A stretch of DNA of 64,000 nt from Phycisphaerae bacterium (GCA_022072505.1 JAJVHU010000019.1:1-64000); one strand, 5' to 3'. Shown: positions 27,432 through 36,615, numbered from the stretch's first letter. Numbers and translations are program-made. The notes: generated by a model from the letters alone, not told the origin.

Positions 27432-27526
27432 GTCCGTTGAAAAAGGGTTACGCCTCCCTCCGGGAGGCGAATTTCGCCGGGAAAAAACCGGCATCACGAA
27501 AGCCGATAGCGAGTTCTTCAACAGGC
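27432..27526 (+). repeat. 95-bp dispersed element, copy A
   Basis: Bounded by GTCCGTTGAA and TTCAACAGGC. Inside are CCTCCGGGAGGCGAATTTCG and CCGGCATCACGAAAGC. Copy B (31383-31477) is the reverse complement with few changes, and a more distant copy lies at 36372-36462. Ends GTTGAA and TTCAAC are complementary, as in small palindromic elements. Confidence 0.8.
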
Positions 27527-27601
27527 TGCCAAGCCCGACTGAAACCGGATGAAGTGGAGTCAGAGCGGCAGGAGAGCTTTTTCGGGGGCGCGATCCACTC
27601 G

Positions 27602-27790
27602 TTAAAGCGGGTGCAGACCCAGTCGGTTGAAGTCGACCCATCTGTAGTTGAGCGTGCCGCGCGCCGCAAGCTCGCGATCACCCTTGACGAGAAACTCGGC
27701 CTGCACAAAGATCGGCCGACCGGTCTCGAAAGCCTGCATGCCGCCCTGCGAGCCGGTGGGGGGCGAAAACAAGAGAGGCGGGGTCGGACA
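27602..27790 (-). pseudogene. Possible remnant of a protein C-terminus
   Basis: A stop-bounded minus-strand frame of about 62 codons. It reads PPTGSQGGMQAFETGRPIFV followed by a segment with RGTLNYRWVDFNRLGLHPL before TAA. The composition looks like the end of a real globular protein, but there is no start or N-terminal domain. Family unknown. It could also be a chance frame. Confidence 0.3.
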
Positions 27791-27878
27791 TCACGCCCCT
27801 TGCGCGTCAGGAGCGGATTCTGGGGAGCGGATTCATGGATTCGTCTCCGCCAAGCAGCCGAGAAGGAGCGACGAGTCG

Positions 27879-28253
27879 ATGCCTTTACCGGAACAACGCG
27901 TCCTTCCTGCCCTGCGGATCACGAACTACGACCACAGCAAGGCGTATTACACCAACGCGCTCGGCTTCATCGTAGACTGGGAGCACCGCTTCGCGCCTCA
28001 CCTTCCGGTCTTCATGTCGGTCGTGCGTGACGGCATGCAGATCTTCCTGACGCAGCACAGCGGCGATTGTCAGGTGGGCGGGTTAGTCCACTTTGTGGTC
28101 GCGGACGTGGATGCGCTGCACAAGGAGTTTTGTGATCGAGGCGCCAGGGTGAGCGAGGATCCGAACGACGACCTCGGCTTCCGCAATATGACCCTCATGG
28201 ACCCGGATGGCAACCAGTTGCGATTCATGGAGCCGTCAAGCAAGCCGGCCTGA
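27879..28253 (+). CDS. VOC/glyoxalase-superfamily protein
   Basis: 124 residues, one vicinal-oxygen-chelate unit. The N-terminal RVLPALRITNYDHSKAYYTN and ALGFIVDWEHRF form the first beta-alpha-beta-beta module. MTLMDPDGNQLRFMEP is the usual C-terminal strand with the metal-site Glu. Members include bleomycin-resistance-like and dioxygenase-like proteins, so activity is not predictable. GAAGGAG lies about 11 bp before the ATG. Confidence 0.85.
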   Translation: MPLPEQRVLPALRITNYDHSKAYYTNALGFIVDWEHRFAPHLPVFMSVVRDGMQIFLTQHSGDCQVGGLVHFVVADVDALHKEFCDRGARVSEDPNDDLGFRNMTLMDPDGNQLRFMEPSSKPA

Positions 28254-28466
28254 CAACGGCACGCGGCGAGCGGCGATGCGCGCCGTTGCTGAGGCTCGGC
28301 GTTGGGTCGTGCAGGGGGATCCGTTCGGAGAGCGTTCATGACGGTTGGAAGCCTGGTTCGTGTTGCGGTTCTGCTGCTCCCGGCGTCATGCAGTCGCCAT
28401 GAGGCGCCGTATTCGCACGCCCCGGAGCCGCGGGAGCGATCGGCTCCCGAAATTCAGGAGAACGCG

Positions 28467-28925
28467 ATGCGAGCGACAAAACCCTCGGACCACGAGATAG
28501 TGCTGACGCAGTCGTTTGCGGCTCCCCGCGAGGCGGTGTTTGCGGCCCTCACGGATGCAGGGGAAGTGGCCGTCTGGTTGCAGCCGACGGCCATGACGCT
28601 TGTGTCCTTCGAGGTGGACCTGCGCGTCGGCGGCAGTCTCCGTTACGTTTTCGAGCGTCCAAACGGCCGCAGGATCGAAGTGCGCGGCGGCATCGAGGCC
28701 GTCGAGCCCCCGCACCGCTTCGTGTACCTCGAATCCTACGACTTTTCGCCGCTCAAGGTGCGGGTGACCACCGCCCTGGAGGAAGCCGGAAAGAAGACCG
28801 TCCTTACACAAACCCTTCGTTACGCGTCGAAGCAGGAACGCGATGAGGATTATCCCGGGGTGACCGAAAGTTCGAAGGAAGTCTTCGCCAATCTGGATCG
28901 GTACGTGGCGAAGGGGTCTCGGTGA
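28467..28925 (+). CDS. SRPBCC/AHSA1-domain protein
   Basis: 152 residues from the ATG at 28467, preceded by AGGAG at good spacing. The START-like fold is shown by IVLTQSFAAPREAVFAALTD, a DLRVGGSLRYVF strand and the GIEAVEPPHRFVYLE segment. The frame also opens from 28338 with a hydrophobic VRVAVLLLPASC stretch that could be a lipoprotein signal, so an exported form cannot be excluded. Family members bind hydrophobic ligands. It follows the VOC gene on the same strand. Confidence 0.8.
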   Translation: MRATKPSDHEIVLTQSFAAPREAVFAALTDAGEVAVWLQPTAMTLVSFEVDLRVGGSLRYVFERPNGRRIEVRGGIEAVEPPHRFVYLESYDFSPLKVRVTTALEEAGKKTVLTQTLRYASKQERDEDYPGVTESSKEVFANLDRYVAKGSR

Positions 28926-29004
28926 TGAAGGGCGTCGCGATCGAACACGGCGCCGCAGCCGACGCGCGGGGGCGCACGCGCCGCAGAGGAGCCGTCAGGC
29001 CGCC

Positions 29005-29415
29005 ATGACGACCATGTGGATCTGTCCGACATGCCGCCGCCGGTTCGTGCGGAAGAATCAGCGTCACGCCTGCGGCACGGGCGATCGGGCCGGCGTTCTG
29101 CGCAACCGACCCCCGGAGGTCGTCAAGCTCTATGCCGCGTTGGAGACGTTCGCAAAATCGCTTGGGCCCGTGGAATTCGTGACGCGCGAACGATACGTCC
29201 TCCTGCGCAGCCGTCGCGTTTTTGCGGACGCGGTCATCCTGTCGGATGCGCTCCGGCTCGCCATCCACCTTCCGCGCAAAGCAGAAGACAAGCTGTTCTT
29301 CAAGGTTGCGTCGGACCGGAGGCATGTGACGCACGTCGCTAAGCTGCGTGCGGTGGAGGAGCTTGAGTCCTTGAAGCCTTTCCTGCGCGAAGCGTATGAG
29401 CACTCCGTCTCGTAA
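29005..29415 (+). CDS. DUF5655-type protein with N-terminal zinc-binding motif
   Basis: 136 residues. The N-terminus WICPTCRRRFVRKNQRHACG looks like a small zinc site. The rest matches the DUF5655 pattern of one-domain proteins: LYAALETFAKSLG, VTRERYVLLRSRRVFADAVI and LRLAIHLPRKAEDKLF. Function unknown. It is third in a run of small plus-strand accessory genes. Confidence 0.75.
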   Translation: MTTMWICPTCRRRFVRKNQRHACGTGDRAGVLRNRPPEVVKLYAALETFAKSLGPVEFVTRERYVLLRSRRVFADAVILSDALRLAIHLPRKAEDKLFFKVASDRRHVTHVAKLRAVEELESLKPFLREAYEHSVS

Positions 29416-29610
29416 GCGGCGGGCGGACGACGGCCTTGGCGCGGCCGACGGCCTTGGCGCGGACGACGAGCCCGCCCGCCCCTCTGCCGTCTCGTGCAAC
29501 GGCGCGCCCGCGCATCCTCCCGCCGCAGGATCGCGTCAGAGGATCGTGGGTTCCCGCGATTTCCGCGCCCCGCAAGCGGAGCCGGAGGGAGGTTCAGGAG
29601 TGAATTTTAT

Positions 29611-29638
29611 TATTTGATTTTTTTCACATAATCAAATA
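29611..29638 (+). promoter_or_regulatory. Palindromic operator candidate before the HTH gene
   Basis: TATTTGATT and AATCAAATA are perfect 9-bp inverted arms separated by 10 bp, ending 10 bp before the ATG at 29649. The site is AT-rich in a very GC-rich surrounding. Position and symmetry suit autoregulation by the downstream winged-helix protein. Confidence 0.65.
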
Positions 29639-29648
29639 TGCTCAGGCG

Positions 29649-30263
29649 ATGGCGGGACGAAGGACCACGAGCACGCATGTCGTCACGGACCGGGCGCAGC
29701 GCGAGGCGCTGGCGTCGCCGTTGCGACTCGAGATCATCGGGCACTTTGAGCACGGTCGGGAGTTGTCGGTGGGCGACGTGGCGCGGCGGATGGGTCGCCC
29801 CGCGGCGTCGATGTATTTTCACGTTCACAAGCTCGTGGGCGCGGGACTCCTCGTCGAAGGGGCGGCGCGGGGGCGGGGTCCGGCGACCGAGGCGCTCTAC
29901 CGGGCGGTGGCCGACCGGATCGCGCTGCAACTGAATCCGGGATCGGCGGCGAGCGTGGAGGCCGCGTCGAGAACGGTGCGTGCGCTGCTGCGGCAGGCCG
30001 GGCGGGAGTTCGAGCGCGCGTGCCGGTCTGGGACGCTGCCGGAACGGATGTTTCCGCAAGCGACGACCGGCCGGCGACAGCGCGTCCGGCTTTCAGGCGT
30101 CGATGCGGCTGAGGCGCGCCGCCGGCTCGATGCGGTGGAGCGATTCCTGATTCGTCGCAACCGCAAGTCCGGCGGGATCGAACATACCTGGACGTCGCTG
30201 TTCATCCCGGTCGGCGATGCGCCCGGTCGCGGCCGACACCGGAGAAAGGGCGGCGGCAAATGA
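29649..30263 (+). CDS. ArsR-like winged-helix transcriptional regulator
   Basis: 204 residues. The N-terminal winged helix is seen in ALASPLRLEIIGHFEHG, LSVGDVARRMGRPAASMYFH and VHKLVGAGLLVE, the ArsR/HTH_20 pattern. No metal-binding Cys pair typical of ArsR sensors is present. The C-terminal ~110 residues are Arg-rich and unassigned. A 9-bp inverted repeat sits right upstream. The next gene is a possible target but has its own ribosome-binding site. Confidence 0.82.
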   Translation: MAGRRTTSTHVVTDRAQREALASPLRLEIIGHFEHGRELSVGDVARRMGRPAASMYFHVHKLVGAGLLVEGAARGRGPATEALYRAVADRIALQLNPGSAASVEAASRTVRALLRQAGREFERACRSGTLPERMFPQATTGRRQRVRLSGVDAAEARRRLDAVERFLIRRNRKSGGIEHTWTSLFIPVGDAPGRGRHRRKGGGK

Positions 30264-30452
30264 ACCGTGGTTGAAAATCGGCGACGACAAACACGCGGGG
30301 TTGAAAACCCGCTTGAAAGGCCCGAAATGCACGCTTCCTTACCCTGGGCATCGCTGCACGACGTCCAGGGCAGGCGGGCGCGGTTCGGTTTTGAAACAAC
30401 GTCAAAGGCTCTCGCGTTGACGGTCTGGGGCGCGACGGCAGCGGAGGATGCC

Positions 30453-31346
30453 ATGAAGGAAACCACCGAGCGAGGCACGACAGGGTTCACGTTGCAGTCG
30501 AATCTGATCGTCGTGGACGTGGTTGTCAACGGCGTCGGCGGCCAGTTTCTCCTCGACACCGGTGCAGCCGGCACGGTGCTCACGAAGGAATTCGCCGAGC
30601 GGCTGAAACTTGAGGAGGTCGATCGTTCGGCCGGAGCGGGCGCCGGCGGAACGGTGAGGATGTCCATCGTGCGCGTGGATTCGATCACGGTGGCGGGGAT
30701 CACCGACCGGGCGATCGCCTGTCCGGTGATGGACATCGCCGACGTTCGGGCGCATGTCGGCAGCAACATTGACGGCATCCTCGGGTTCGACTTCTTCGGT
30801 TCGGGGACATTGCACGTTGACTATCCTGCGCGGCGCGTCACGCTCGAACGTCCGGCGCGACGTGGATCGGCGGAGCCGTTCGTCGTGACCGGCGGCGTCG
30901 TGCGGCTGAACGAATTCGGGTTGGAGGTGCCCGTCGCGTCGAAGGGATGGACGACGACGACGGACACCCCGTTGCCGACGATTCCGGCGATCTTCAAGGG
31001 GCCGGCAGGCGCCGAGATCGCGGTCAGCATCATGAGCATCAACGGACTGGGGGTCGCCTCCATGAAGGCGTCGCTCGATGCATCGGTGGCGGCGCAGGTG
31101 GAGGATTTCGAGCGGTTCGGGTCCGCGGACGTGCAGCGGGCCGGGCGGCCGGGGTATCGGATCGAATACGTCGGAACGCACAAGGGTAAGCGGCTGCGGT
31201 TCGCCACCGAGGCCATCCTTTTTGAGAACGGGTTGGTCGTGCTGACCTGCGAAGCTCCGGTGGAGGCGTTTGCGCAGGTAGCGGCGGATTTTGAACTCGT
31301 TCTTTCGAGTCTTCGCGCGTATGAGGGTCGCGTCAATGCGAAATGA
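30453..31346 (+). CDS. Retropepsin-like aspartic protease fused to a PsbP/DcrB-like domain
   Basis: 297 residues from the ATG at 30453, which has GGAGG 6 bp upstream; the frame is open to 30267. The N-terminal half has the clan AA motif GGQFLLDTGAAGTVLTKEF with catalytic Asp, and the second-half marker GSNIDGILGFDFF. One monomer carries a single Asp motif, so a dimer would be needed, as in retroviral enzymes. The C-terminal ~115 residues resemble the PsbP/DcrB fold (AEIAVSIMSING, FENGLVVLTCEAPVEAF). No clear signal peptide. Domain calls are by pattern only. Confidence 0.65.
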   Translation: MKETTERGTTGFTLQSNLIVVDVVVNGVGGQFLLDTGAAGTVLTKEFAERLKLEEVDRSAGAGAGGTVRMSIVRVDSITVAGITDRAIACPVMDIADVRAHVGSNIDGILGFDFFGSGTLHVDYPARRVTLERPARRGSAEPFVVTGGVVRLNEFGLEVPVASKGWTTTTDTPLPTIPAIFKGPAGAEIAVSIMSINGLGVASMKASLDASVAAQVEDFERFGSADVQRAGRPGYRIEYVGTHKGKRLRFATEAILFENGLVVLTCEAPVEAFAQVAADFELVLSSLRAYEGRVNAK

Positions 31347-31849
31347 AAGACGGGGGAGGCGTCGCCGTGCCGCCAGATGGCCGCCTGTTGAAGAACGCGC
31401 GATCAGCTTTCGTGATACCCGGTTTTTCCCGGCGAAATTCGCCTCCCGGAGTGAGGCGTTACGCTTTTTCAACGGACTGATAGGCCCGCCTCCTGCTTCG
31501 CCCGCAGCCCAGGATCCACCCGCCGTGGTTGTAGATCGTCCCGACGCGTGTCGGATCCGCGGCCGGGGTGTTCGTCGGCGACGTCGCGGTCTGAGTGCCC
31601 GCCTGCCGGTGCGCCGTGCCGCAGGATTGCGCAGGATCGTCAGTTCTCATGCGCATCCAACGCTTCGCAACCGGAGTTGGGTTGAGACTCAGGTTCCCGC
31701 GGTTGCGGCTCGACCAAGTCGCCTCATTGCAAGGCAAGGCGCTGCTCCCCTGATGTCGCCGGGGCGGGGGTATCCTTGCGCCAGCCTTGCCGGGCGTTCC
31801 GCCCGTTGCGGTTGCCGAGCCTCGGGGCAGGGGGGTAGTCTGCTTCCTG
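31347..31849. other. Intergenic region with element copy B
   Basis: 503 bp between the protease and purD. Apart from element B, I see no gene. GC-rich frames on both strands lack protein-like patterns. Confidence 0.5.
31383..31477 (-). repeat. 95-bp dispersed element, copy B
   Basis: Reverse complement of copy A (27432-27526), with the same ends GCCTGTTGAA and TTCAACGGAC. It lies 37 bp after the aspartic protease stop. Confidence 0.8.
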
Positions 31850-33130
31850 ATGTCTGAAACTCGTGTGAACGTTCTGATTGTCGGCTCCGGCGGCAGGGAG
31901 CACGCCTTGGCTGCGGCGGTCGCGCGGTCGCCCAGGGCGGGCCGGATCCTCGTGGCTCCGGGCAACGCCGGGACTTGCGAGGTCGGCGAGAACATTCCGG
32001 TCGAGCCGACCGACTTTGACGGGCTGGTGAAGCTCGCGCGGGATCGCCAGATCGACCTGACGATCGTCGGACCGGAGGCGCCGCTGTGCGCCGGCATCGT
32101 CGACCGCTTTCAGAAGGAGGGGCTGAGGATCTTCGGACCGACGCGCGCGGCTGCCCGGATCGAGGGCGACAAGGCGTACGCCAAGGCGCTGATGCGCGCC
32201 GCGGACGTGCCGACGGCCGACGCCCGCGTCTTCACGCGCTTCGAGGACGCGCGGACCTACGTCCTGACGCGAAGCGAGGGGCTGGTCGTGAAGGCGTCGG
32301 GGCTGGCGGCGGGGAAGGGCGTGGTCGTCTGCGACACGCCCGCGCAGACCGTCCTGACGCTGGAGAAGTTCATGATCGAACGCGCCTTCGGCGACGCGGC
32401 TGACACCGTCATTGTCGAAGAGCGCCTCCAGGGGGAGGAGTTGTCGGTCCTCGCGCTCATATCCGGCCGCGCGATCTGCCTCCTGGAGACCGCCCAGGAT
32501 CATAAGCGTCTCGGCGACGGCGACACAGGAGCGAACACCGGCGGGATGGGCGCGTTCAGCCCCGCGCCGTGCGCGACGCCGAACGTGCTGCGCGCCGTCG
32601 AGCGCGACGTCCTGCTGCCGATCGTGGACGCGCTCGCCCGCGAGTCGCACCCGTATCAGGGCGTCCTTTACGCCGGTTTGATGCTGACGCCCGCGGGACC
32701 GAAAGTGCTGGAGTTCAACTGCCGGTTCGGCGACCCCGAGGCGCAGGTCATCCTCCCGCGCATCCGATCCGACTTCCTCGACCTGATCGAAGCCGTCGTG
32801 GACGGTCGGCTCGAGGAGGCCGACTTGCAGTGGGACGACGGGGCGGCGGTGTGCGTGGTGCTCGCGTCGCGCGGATATCCCGGTCCGGTGGAGGACGGGA
32901 AAGTGATCGACGGGCTGGAGGCGGCGCGCCGCGTCCCGGGGGTGCAGGTGTATCACGCCGGGACGCGACCCCTGGAGCACCGGATCCTCAGCAAAGGCGG
33001 GCGCGTCCTGGCCGTCACCGGTCTGAGTGAAACCCACGAAGAAGCCCGCCGCCGCGCCTACGAAGCCGTCGGATGCCTCCGCTTTGACGGGATGCAATTC
33101 CGGACGGACATCGGAAACCGCGCGTTATAA
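31850..33130 (+). CDS. purD: Phosphoribosylamine--glycine ligase
   Basis: ATP-grasp enzyme for the second step of purine synthesis, 426 residues from the ATG at 31850. It starts NVLIVGSGGREHALAAAVA. Later come VVKASGLAAGKGVVVCD, the GLARS signature region TGANTGGMGAFSPAP, and FNCRFGDPEAQVILPR. It stands alone, without other pur genes. Confidence 0.95.
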   Translation: MSETRVNVLIVGSGGREHALAAAVARSPRAGRILVAPGNAGTCEVGENIPVEPTDFDGLVKLARDRQIDLTIVGPEAPLCAGIVDRFQKEGLRIFGPTRAAARIEGDKAYAKALMRAADVPTADARVFTRFEDARTYVLTRSEGLVVKASGLAAGKGVVVCDTPAQTVLTLEKFMIERAFGDAADTVIVEERLQGEELSVLALISGRAICLLETAQDHKRLGDGDTGANTGGMGAFSPAPCATPNVLRAVERDVLLPIVDALARESHPYQGVLYAGLMLTPAGPKVLEFNCRFGDPEAQVILPRIRSDFLDLIEAVVDGRLEEADLQWDDGAAVCVVLASRGYPGPVEDGKVIDGLEAARRVPGVQVYHAGTRPLEHRILSKGGRVLAVTGLSETHEEARRRAYEAVGCLRFDGMQFRTDIGNRAL

Positions 33131-33279
33131 ACCGCCGGCGCTTGCGGTGGCGGAAGCAGCGCCGGATGATCGAAGCCGGTCCGCAAGCCCCGGGTTCGGC
33201 TTCGTCGCCGCGCCTCGCACGGGTTGAGCCGCGGAGAGGAACCCCTCGGAGTCGGGAGTCAACAAACCGGGAGACCAGA

Positions 33280-34302
33280 ATGCGCACGATGCGATGGAAC
33301 ATGCGAAACGTCCGCGTAACGGCGGTTGCCGCGATGATCGCGCTCGGAGGGTGTGACCGCCAGGCGACCGTCTCGACCACGGAGGGCGGGGGCGGGTCCG
33401 GCGCGGCCGACGCCGCGCCGGCGCGGAAGCTGCGCATCGGCGTCTCGATCCCGGCCGCCGACCACGGCTGGACGGCGGGCGTCAACTGGTGGGCGAAGCA
33501 CGCGTCGCAGCTCTATCCCAACGTCGACTGGTCGATCGTGTCGGCGCTCAATCCCGAGAAGCAGGTCGCCGACATCGAGGATTTGATGGTCAAAGGCGTG
33601 GACGGGCTGGTCATCCTCGCCACGGAAAGCGCGCCTCTGACGCCCGTGGCGCGCAAGGCGCATGAGCGCGGGATCTTCATCGTCAACGTCGATCGCGGCT
33701 TCCTCGAACCCGTCGCGGACATCTTCATCGAGGGCGACAACAAGGCCTTCGGGCGGAAGAGCGCGGAGTTCATCGTCGAGAAGCTCGGCGGCAAGGGCAA
33801 CGTCGCGATCCTTGAAGGCATCCCCTGCACGGTGAACACCGACCGCGTCGAGGCGGCGCTGGCGGTCTTCGCCCGGCATCCGGAGATCAAGGTGCTCGGG
33901 CGCCAGCCGGCGATGTGGAATCGCCAGAAGGCCCTCGAAGTCACCGAAAACATGCTCCAGCAGCATCCGAAGATCGACTGCCTCTGGGCGTCCGACGACG
34001 ACATGGCGCTGGGCGCGATGCAGGCGGTCAAGGAGGCCGGGCGCGACAAGGAGATGTTCATCTTCCCCGGCGCGGGCATGAAGGACGTCGTCAAGATGGT
34101 GATGGACAAGGATCCGCTGATCCCCGCGAACATCACCTACCCGCCCTCGATGATCGCCACGGGCATGCACCTGTGCGTCTCGGTCCTGTCCGGCGAGCGG
34201 GAGAAGATCATGCAATACATGCCGCACCACCTGATGATCGACGTCGAACTGATCACGCCGCAGAACGCGAAGCAGTATTACTTCCCGGATTCGATCTACT
34301 GA
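33280..34302 (+). CDS. Sugar-binding lipoprotein of an ABC importer (CUT2/RbsB type)
   Basis: 340 residues. A signal peptide (VTAVAAMIALGGC) ends in a good lipobox, followed by a Gly/Ala linker. The mature part is a type I periplasmic binding fold: LRIGVSIPAADHGWTAGVN, ADIEDLMVKGVDGLVILATE, GNVAILEGIP and DCLWASDDDMALGAMQAVKE. The start at 33280 was chosen for the signal peptide. It would deliver substrate to a RbsC-type permease; the only one in the window is 19 kb upstream. Confidence 0.9.
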   Translation: MRTMRWNMRNVRVTAVAAMIALGGCDRQATVSTTEGGGGSGAADAAPARKLRIGVSIPAADHGWTAGVNWWAKHASQLYPNVDWSIVSALNPEKQVADIEDLMVKGVDGLVILATESAPLTPVARKAHERGIFIVNVDRGFLEPVADIFIEGDNKAFGRKSAEFIVEKLGGKGNVAILEGIPCTVNTDRVEAALAVFARHPEIKVLGRQPAMWNRQKALEVTENMLQQHPKIDCLWASDDDMALGAMQAVKEAGRDKEMFIFPGAGMKDVVKMVMDKDPLIPANITYPPSMIATGMHLCVSVLSGEREKIMQYMPHHLMIDVELITPQNAKQYYFPDSIY

Positions 34303-34482
34303 TGCCCGAGGCCGCCGGTCTGTTGCATGACCCCGGAGCGCGAACCTCCGGTCCGCACTGTGCGTAGCAGAGTCGCGCGGTCGTGATGCGTGCGGTCGGC
34401 GCGGGGCGCGAAGTTGAGCTTCGCGATCTTGATGGATCAACGTTCGCGGCGGCGGCGACCGGAGAGGGCTGGAGTGCGTGAG

Positions 34483-36225
34483 ATGAACGTAACGGTGCTT
34501 TTCCCGATCGTCGTCGGCGTCTGCCTTGTCGGCGCCTTTGCTCAGGTGCAGCGCGGCGATCGGTACAGCGGGTCGAACGCCGTCAGCCGCAGCGAGGTCA
34601 TCGCGCGGAGCGGGATGGCCTGCACGTCCCAGCCGCTGGCGACGATGACGGCGATCGACATTCTGAAGAAGGGCGGGTCCGCCGTGGACGCCGCAATCGC
34701 CGCCAACGCCGTGCAGGCCCTGGTCGAACCGACGACCTGCGGCATCGGCGGCGATCTTTTCGCCATCGTCTGGGACGCGAAAACCAGGAAGTTGCACGGA
34801 CTGAACGCCAGCGGGCGCAGCCCGCACGGCCTGACGCTCGATGAATTGAAGAAGCAGCTTGACGCGCTCGGCGTCGCGTCCATCCCGAAATACGGTCCGC
34901 TGCCGATCACCGTCCCGGGCTGCATCGACGGCTGGTTCGAACTGCACGCGAAGTTCGGACGATTGCCGATGTCCGAAGTGCTCGCTCCGGCGATCCGCTA
35001 CGCGAAAGAGGGATTCCCCGTTTCCGAGCTGATCGCGCAATACTGGGAGAACGGCGGGCGCGTGCTCAAGGACCAGCCGGGATTCGCGAAGACATATCTT
35101 CCCGGCGGAAAGGCGCCCGCCAAGGGCGACGTGTTCCGCAATCCGGATTTCGCCGCGACGCTGGAGGCCCTTTCGCGCGGCGGGCGCGACGCCTTTTACC
35201 GCGGGGAGCTGACGCCGAAGCTGGCCGCGTTCTGCGAGCGCAACGGGGGTTACCTGCGCGAGCGCGACTTCAATGAGCACGCCTCCACGTGGGTCGATCC
35301 GGTCTCGACGAACTACCGCGGCTACGACGTCTGGGAACTGCCGCCGAGCGGTCAGGGAATCGCGGCGCTTCAGATGCTCAACATGCTGGAGGCGGCGGAC
35401 CTCAAGGCGCTGGGGCACAACTCGACGGAGTACCTGCACCTCCTGGTCGAAACCAAGAAGATCGTCTACGAGGACCGGGCGCGATACTACGCCGATCCCG
35501 AGTTCCACAAAGCGCCGCTGGACATGCTCCTCTCGAAAGCCTACGCCGCGCGACGCCGGGCTCTTTTCTCGCCGGATACGGCGCTGACCCGGATCGCCCC
35601 GGGCGAGGCGGCGCTGGCCGAGGCGGATTCAAAACTCGGCGACGGCGACACGATCTACCTCACCGTCGCCGACAAGGACCGCAACCTCGTCTCGCTCATC
35701 CAGAGCAATTACCGCGGCTTCGGTTCCGGTTTATGTCCGGACGGGATGGGTTTTTGCCTTCAGGACCGCGGCGAACTCTTTCACCTCGATCCGTCGCACC
35801 CGAACGCCTACGCCCCGCACAAACGCCCGTTTCACACCATCATTCCCGCGTTCGTCACCCGCGACGGCAAGCCGTTCCTCAGCTTCGGCGTGATGGGCGG
35901 CGACATGCAGCCGCAGGGACACGTGCAGATCCTCTGCAATCTGATCGACTTCGGCATGAACCTTCAGCAGGCCGGCGACGCGGCGCGCTTTCATCACACC
36001 CGGTCGAGCGAACCGACCGGGGAAATCATGTCCGACGGCGGAACGCTCAACCTCGAAACCGCGATCGGCGAGGACGTGCGCCAAGCGCTGGCGGCGAAAG
36101 GCCACCGGATCGGCAACACAAAAGGCGGATTCGGCGGCTACCAGGCGATTCTGTATGACGCCGCGCGCGACGTCTACTTCGGTGCGTCCGAATTCCGCAA
36201 GGACGGGATGGCGGCCGGGTATTAG
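34483..36225 (+). CDS. ggt: Gamma-glutamyltransferase family protein
   Basis: 580 residues with an N-terminal export signal (VLFPIVVGVCLVGAFAQ). These enzymes autocleave before a catalytic Thr that then attacks gamma-glutamyl bonds, as in glutathione. Family blocks are GGSAVDAAIAANAVQALVEP, GIGGDLFAIVWDAKT and PGCIDGWFELHAKFG. The processing Thr is in GDGDTIYLTVADKDRNLVSL. LSFGVMGGDMQPQGHVQIL lies near the C-terminus. It belongs to the GGT/YwrD group; the exact substrate is unproven. Confidence 0.9.
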   Translation: MNVTVLFPIVVGVCLVGAFAQVQRGDRYSGSNAVSRSEVIARSGMACTSQPLATMTAIDILKKGGSAVDAAIAANAVQALVEPTTCGIGGDLFAIVWDAKTRKLHGLNASGRSPHGLTLDELKKQLDALGVASIPKYGPLPITVPGCIDGWFELHAKFGRLPMSEVLAPAIRYAKEGFPVSELIAQYWENGGRVLKDQPGFAKTYLPGGKAPAKGDVFRNPDFAATLEALSRGGRDAFYRGELTPKLAAFCERNGGYLRERDFNEHASTWVDPVSTNYRGYDVWELPPSGQGIAALQMLNMLEAADLKALGHNSTEYLHLLVETKKIVYEDRARYYADPEFHKAPLDMLLSKAYAARRRALFSPDTALTRIAPGEAALAEADSKLGDGDTIYLTVADKDRNLVSLIQSNYRGFGSGLCPDGMGFCLQDRGELFHLDPSHPNAYAPHKRPFHTIIPAFVTRDGKPFLSFGVMGGDMQPQGHVQILCNLIDFGMNLQQAGDAARFHHTRSSEPTGEIMSDGGTLNLETAIGEDVRQALAAKGHRIGNTKGGFGGYQAILYDAARDVYFGASEFRKDGMAAGY

Positions 36226-36371
36226 CAGATCGCCTCTCCAACCGAACCGCGCTCGCAAGGAGGCGCGCAGATCGAACGCGCCTGGACGCCTCTGAAGGAA
36301 TGTCGGATCCCGGCGCATGTGGGCGCCGGGATCCGGGCGGAACGGCGGCGCGGCATCGCAACAGCCGCCCT

Positions 36372-36462
36372 TTCTCTCGAACTTCTGTCGTCCCTCCGGA
36401 ACGCGAATTTCATCGGGAAAACCGGCATCACAAAGACGGACCGCGAGTTCTTCAAAGGGTTG
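36372..36462 (+). repeat. Diverged copy C of the 95-bp element
   Basis: Shares GAATTTCATCGGGAAAACCG and GGCATCACAAAG with copy A, and ends GAGTTCTTCAAAGGGTTG. The left part differs and matches 17490-17535 instead, suggesting two subfamilies. Confidence 0.65.
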
Positions 36463-36615
36463 TTACCCGTCGGCGCCGAAAAAGAAGGCTTCCTGGCGGA
36501 GCGCGGCCCCGTAAATTGGGCTTCCTGACAGGCGCGGCTGGGCATGTTGGACTTCGGATGTACGATTGTGGAGATGATGTCGGCGCGGCAGATTCGATCC
36601 GAAATCAGACATCGT

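Larger units (their letters stand above)
27285..27878. other. Intergenic region: promoter area of rpmF, 95-bp element and a possible gene remnant
   Basis: 594 bp between the divergent rpmF and VOC genes. It holds the 95-bp element at 27432-27526 and the minus-strand remnant at 27602-27790. A GAAGGAG site precedes the VOC gene. Confidence 0.6.

Noticed and set aside
27436..28030. Plus-strand frame across element A into the VOC gene start
   Set aside because: It begins in the repeat, has no protein-like pattern, and overlaps the well-supported VOC gene in another frame.
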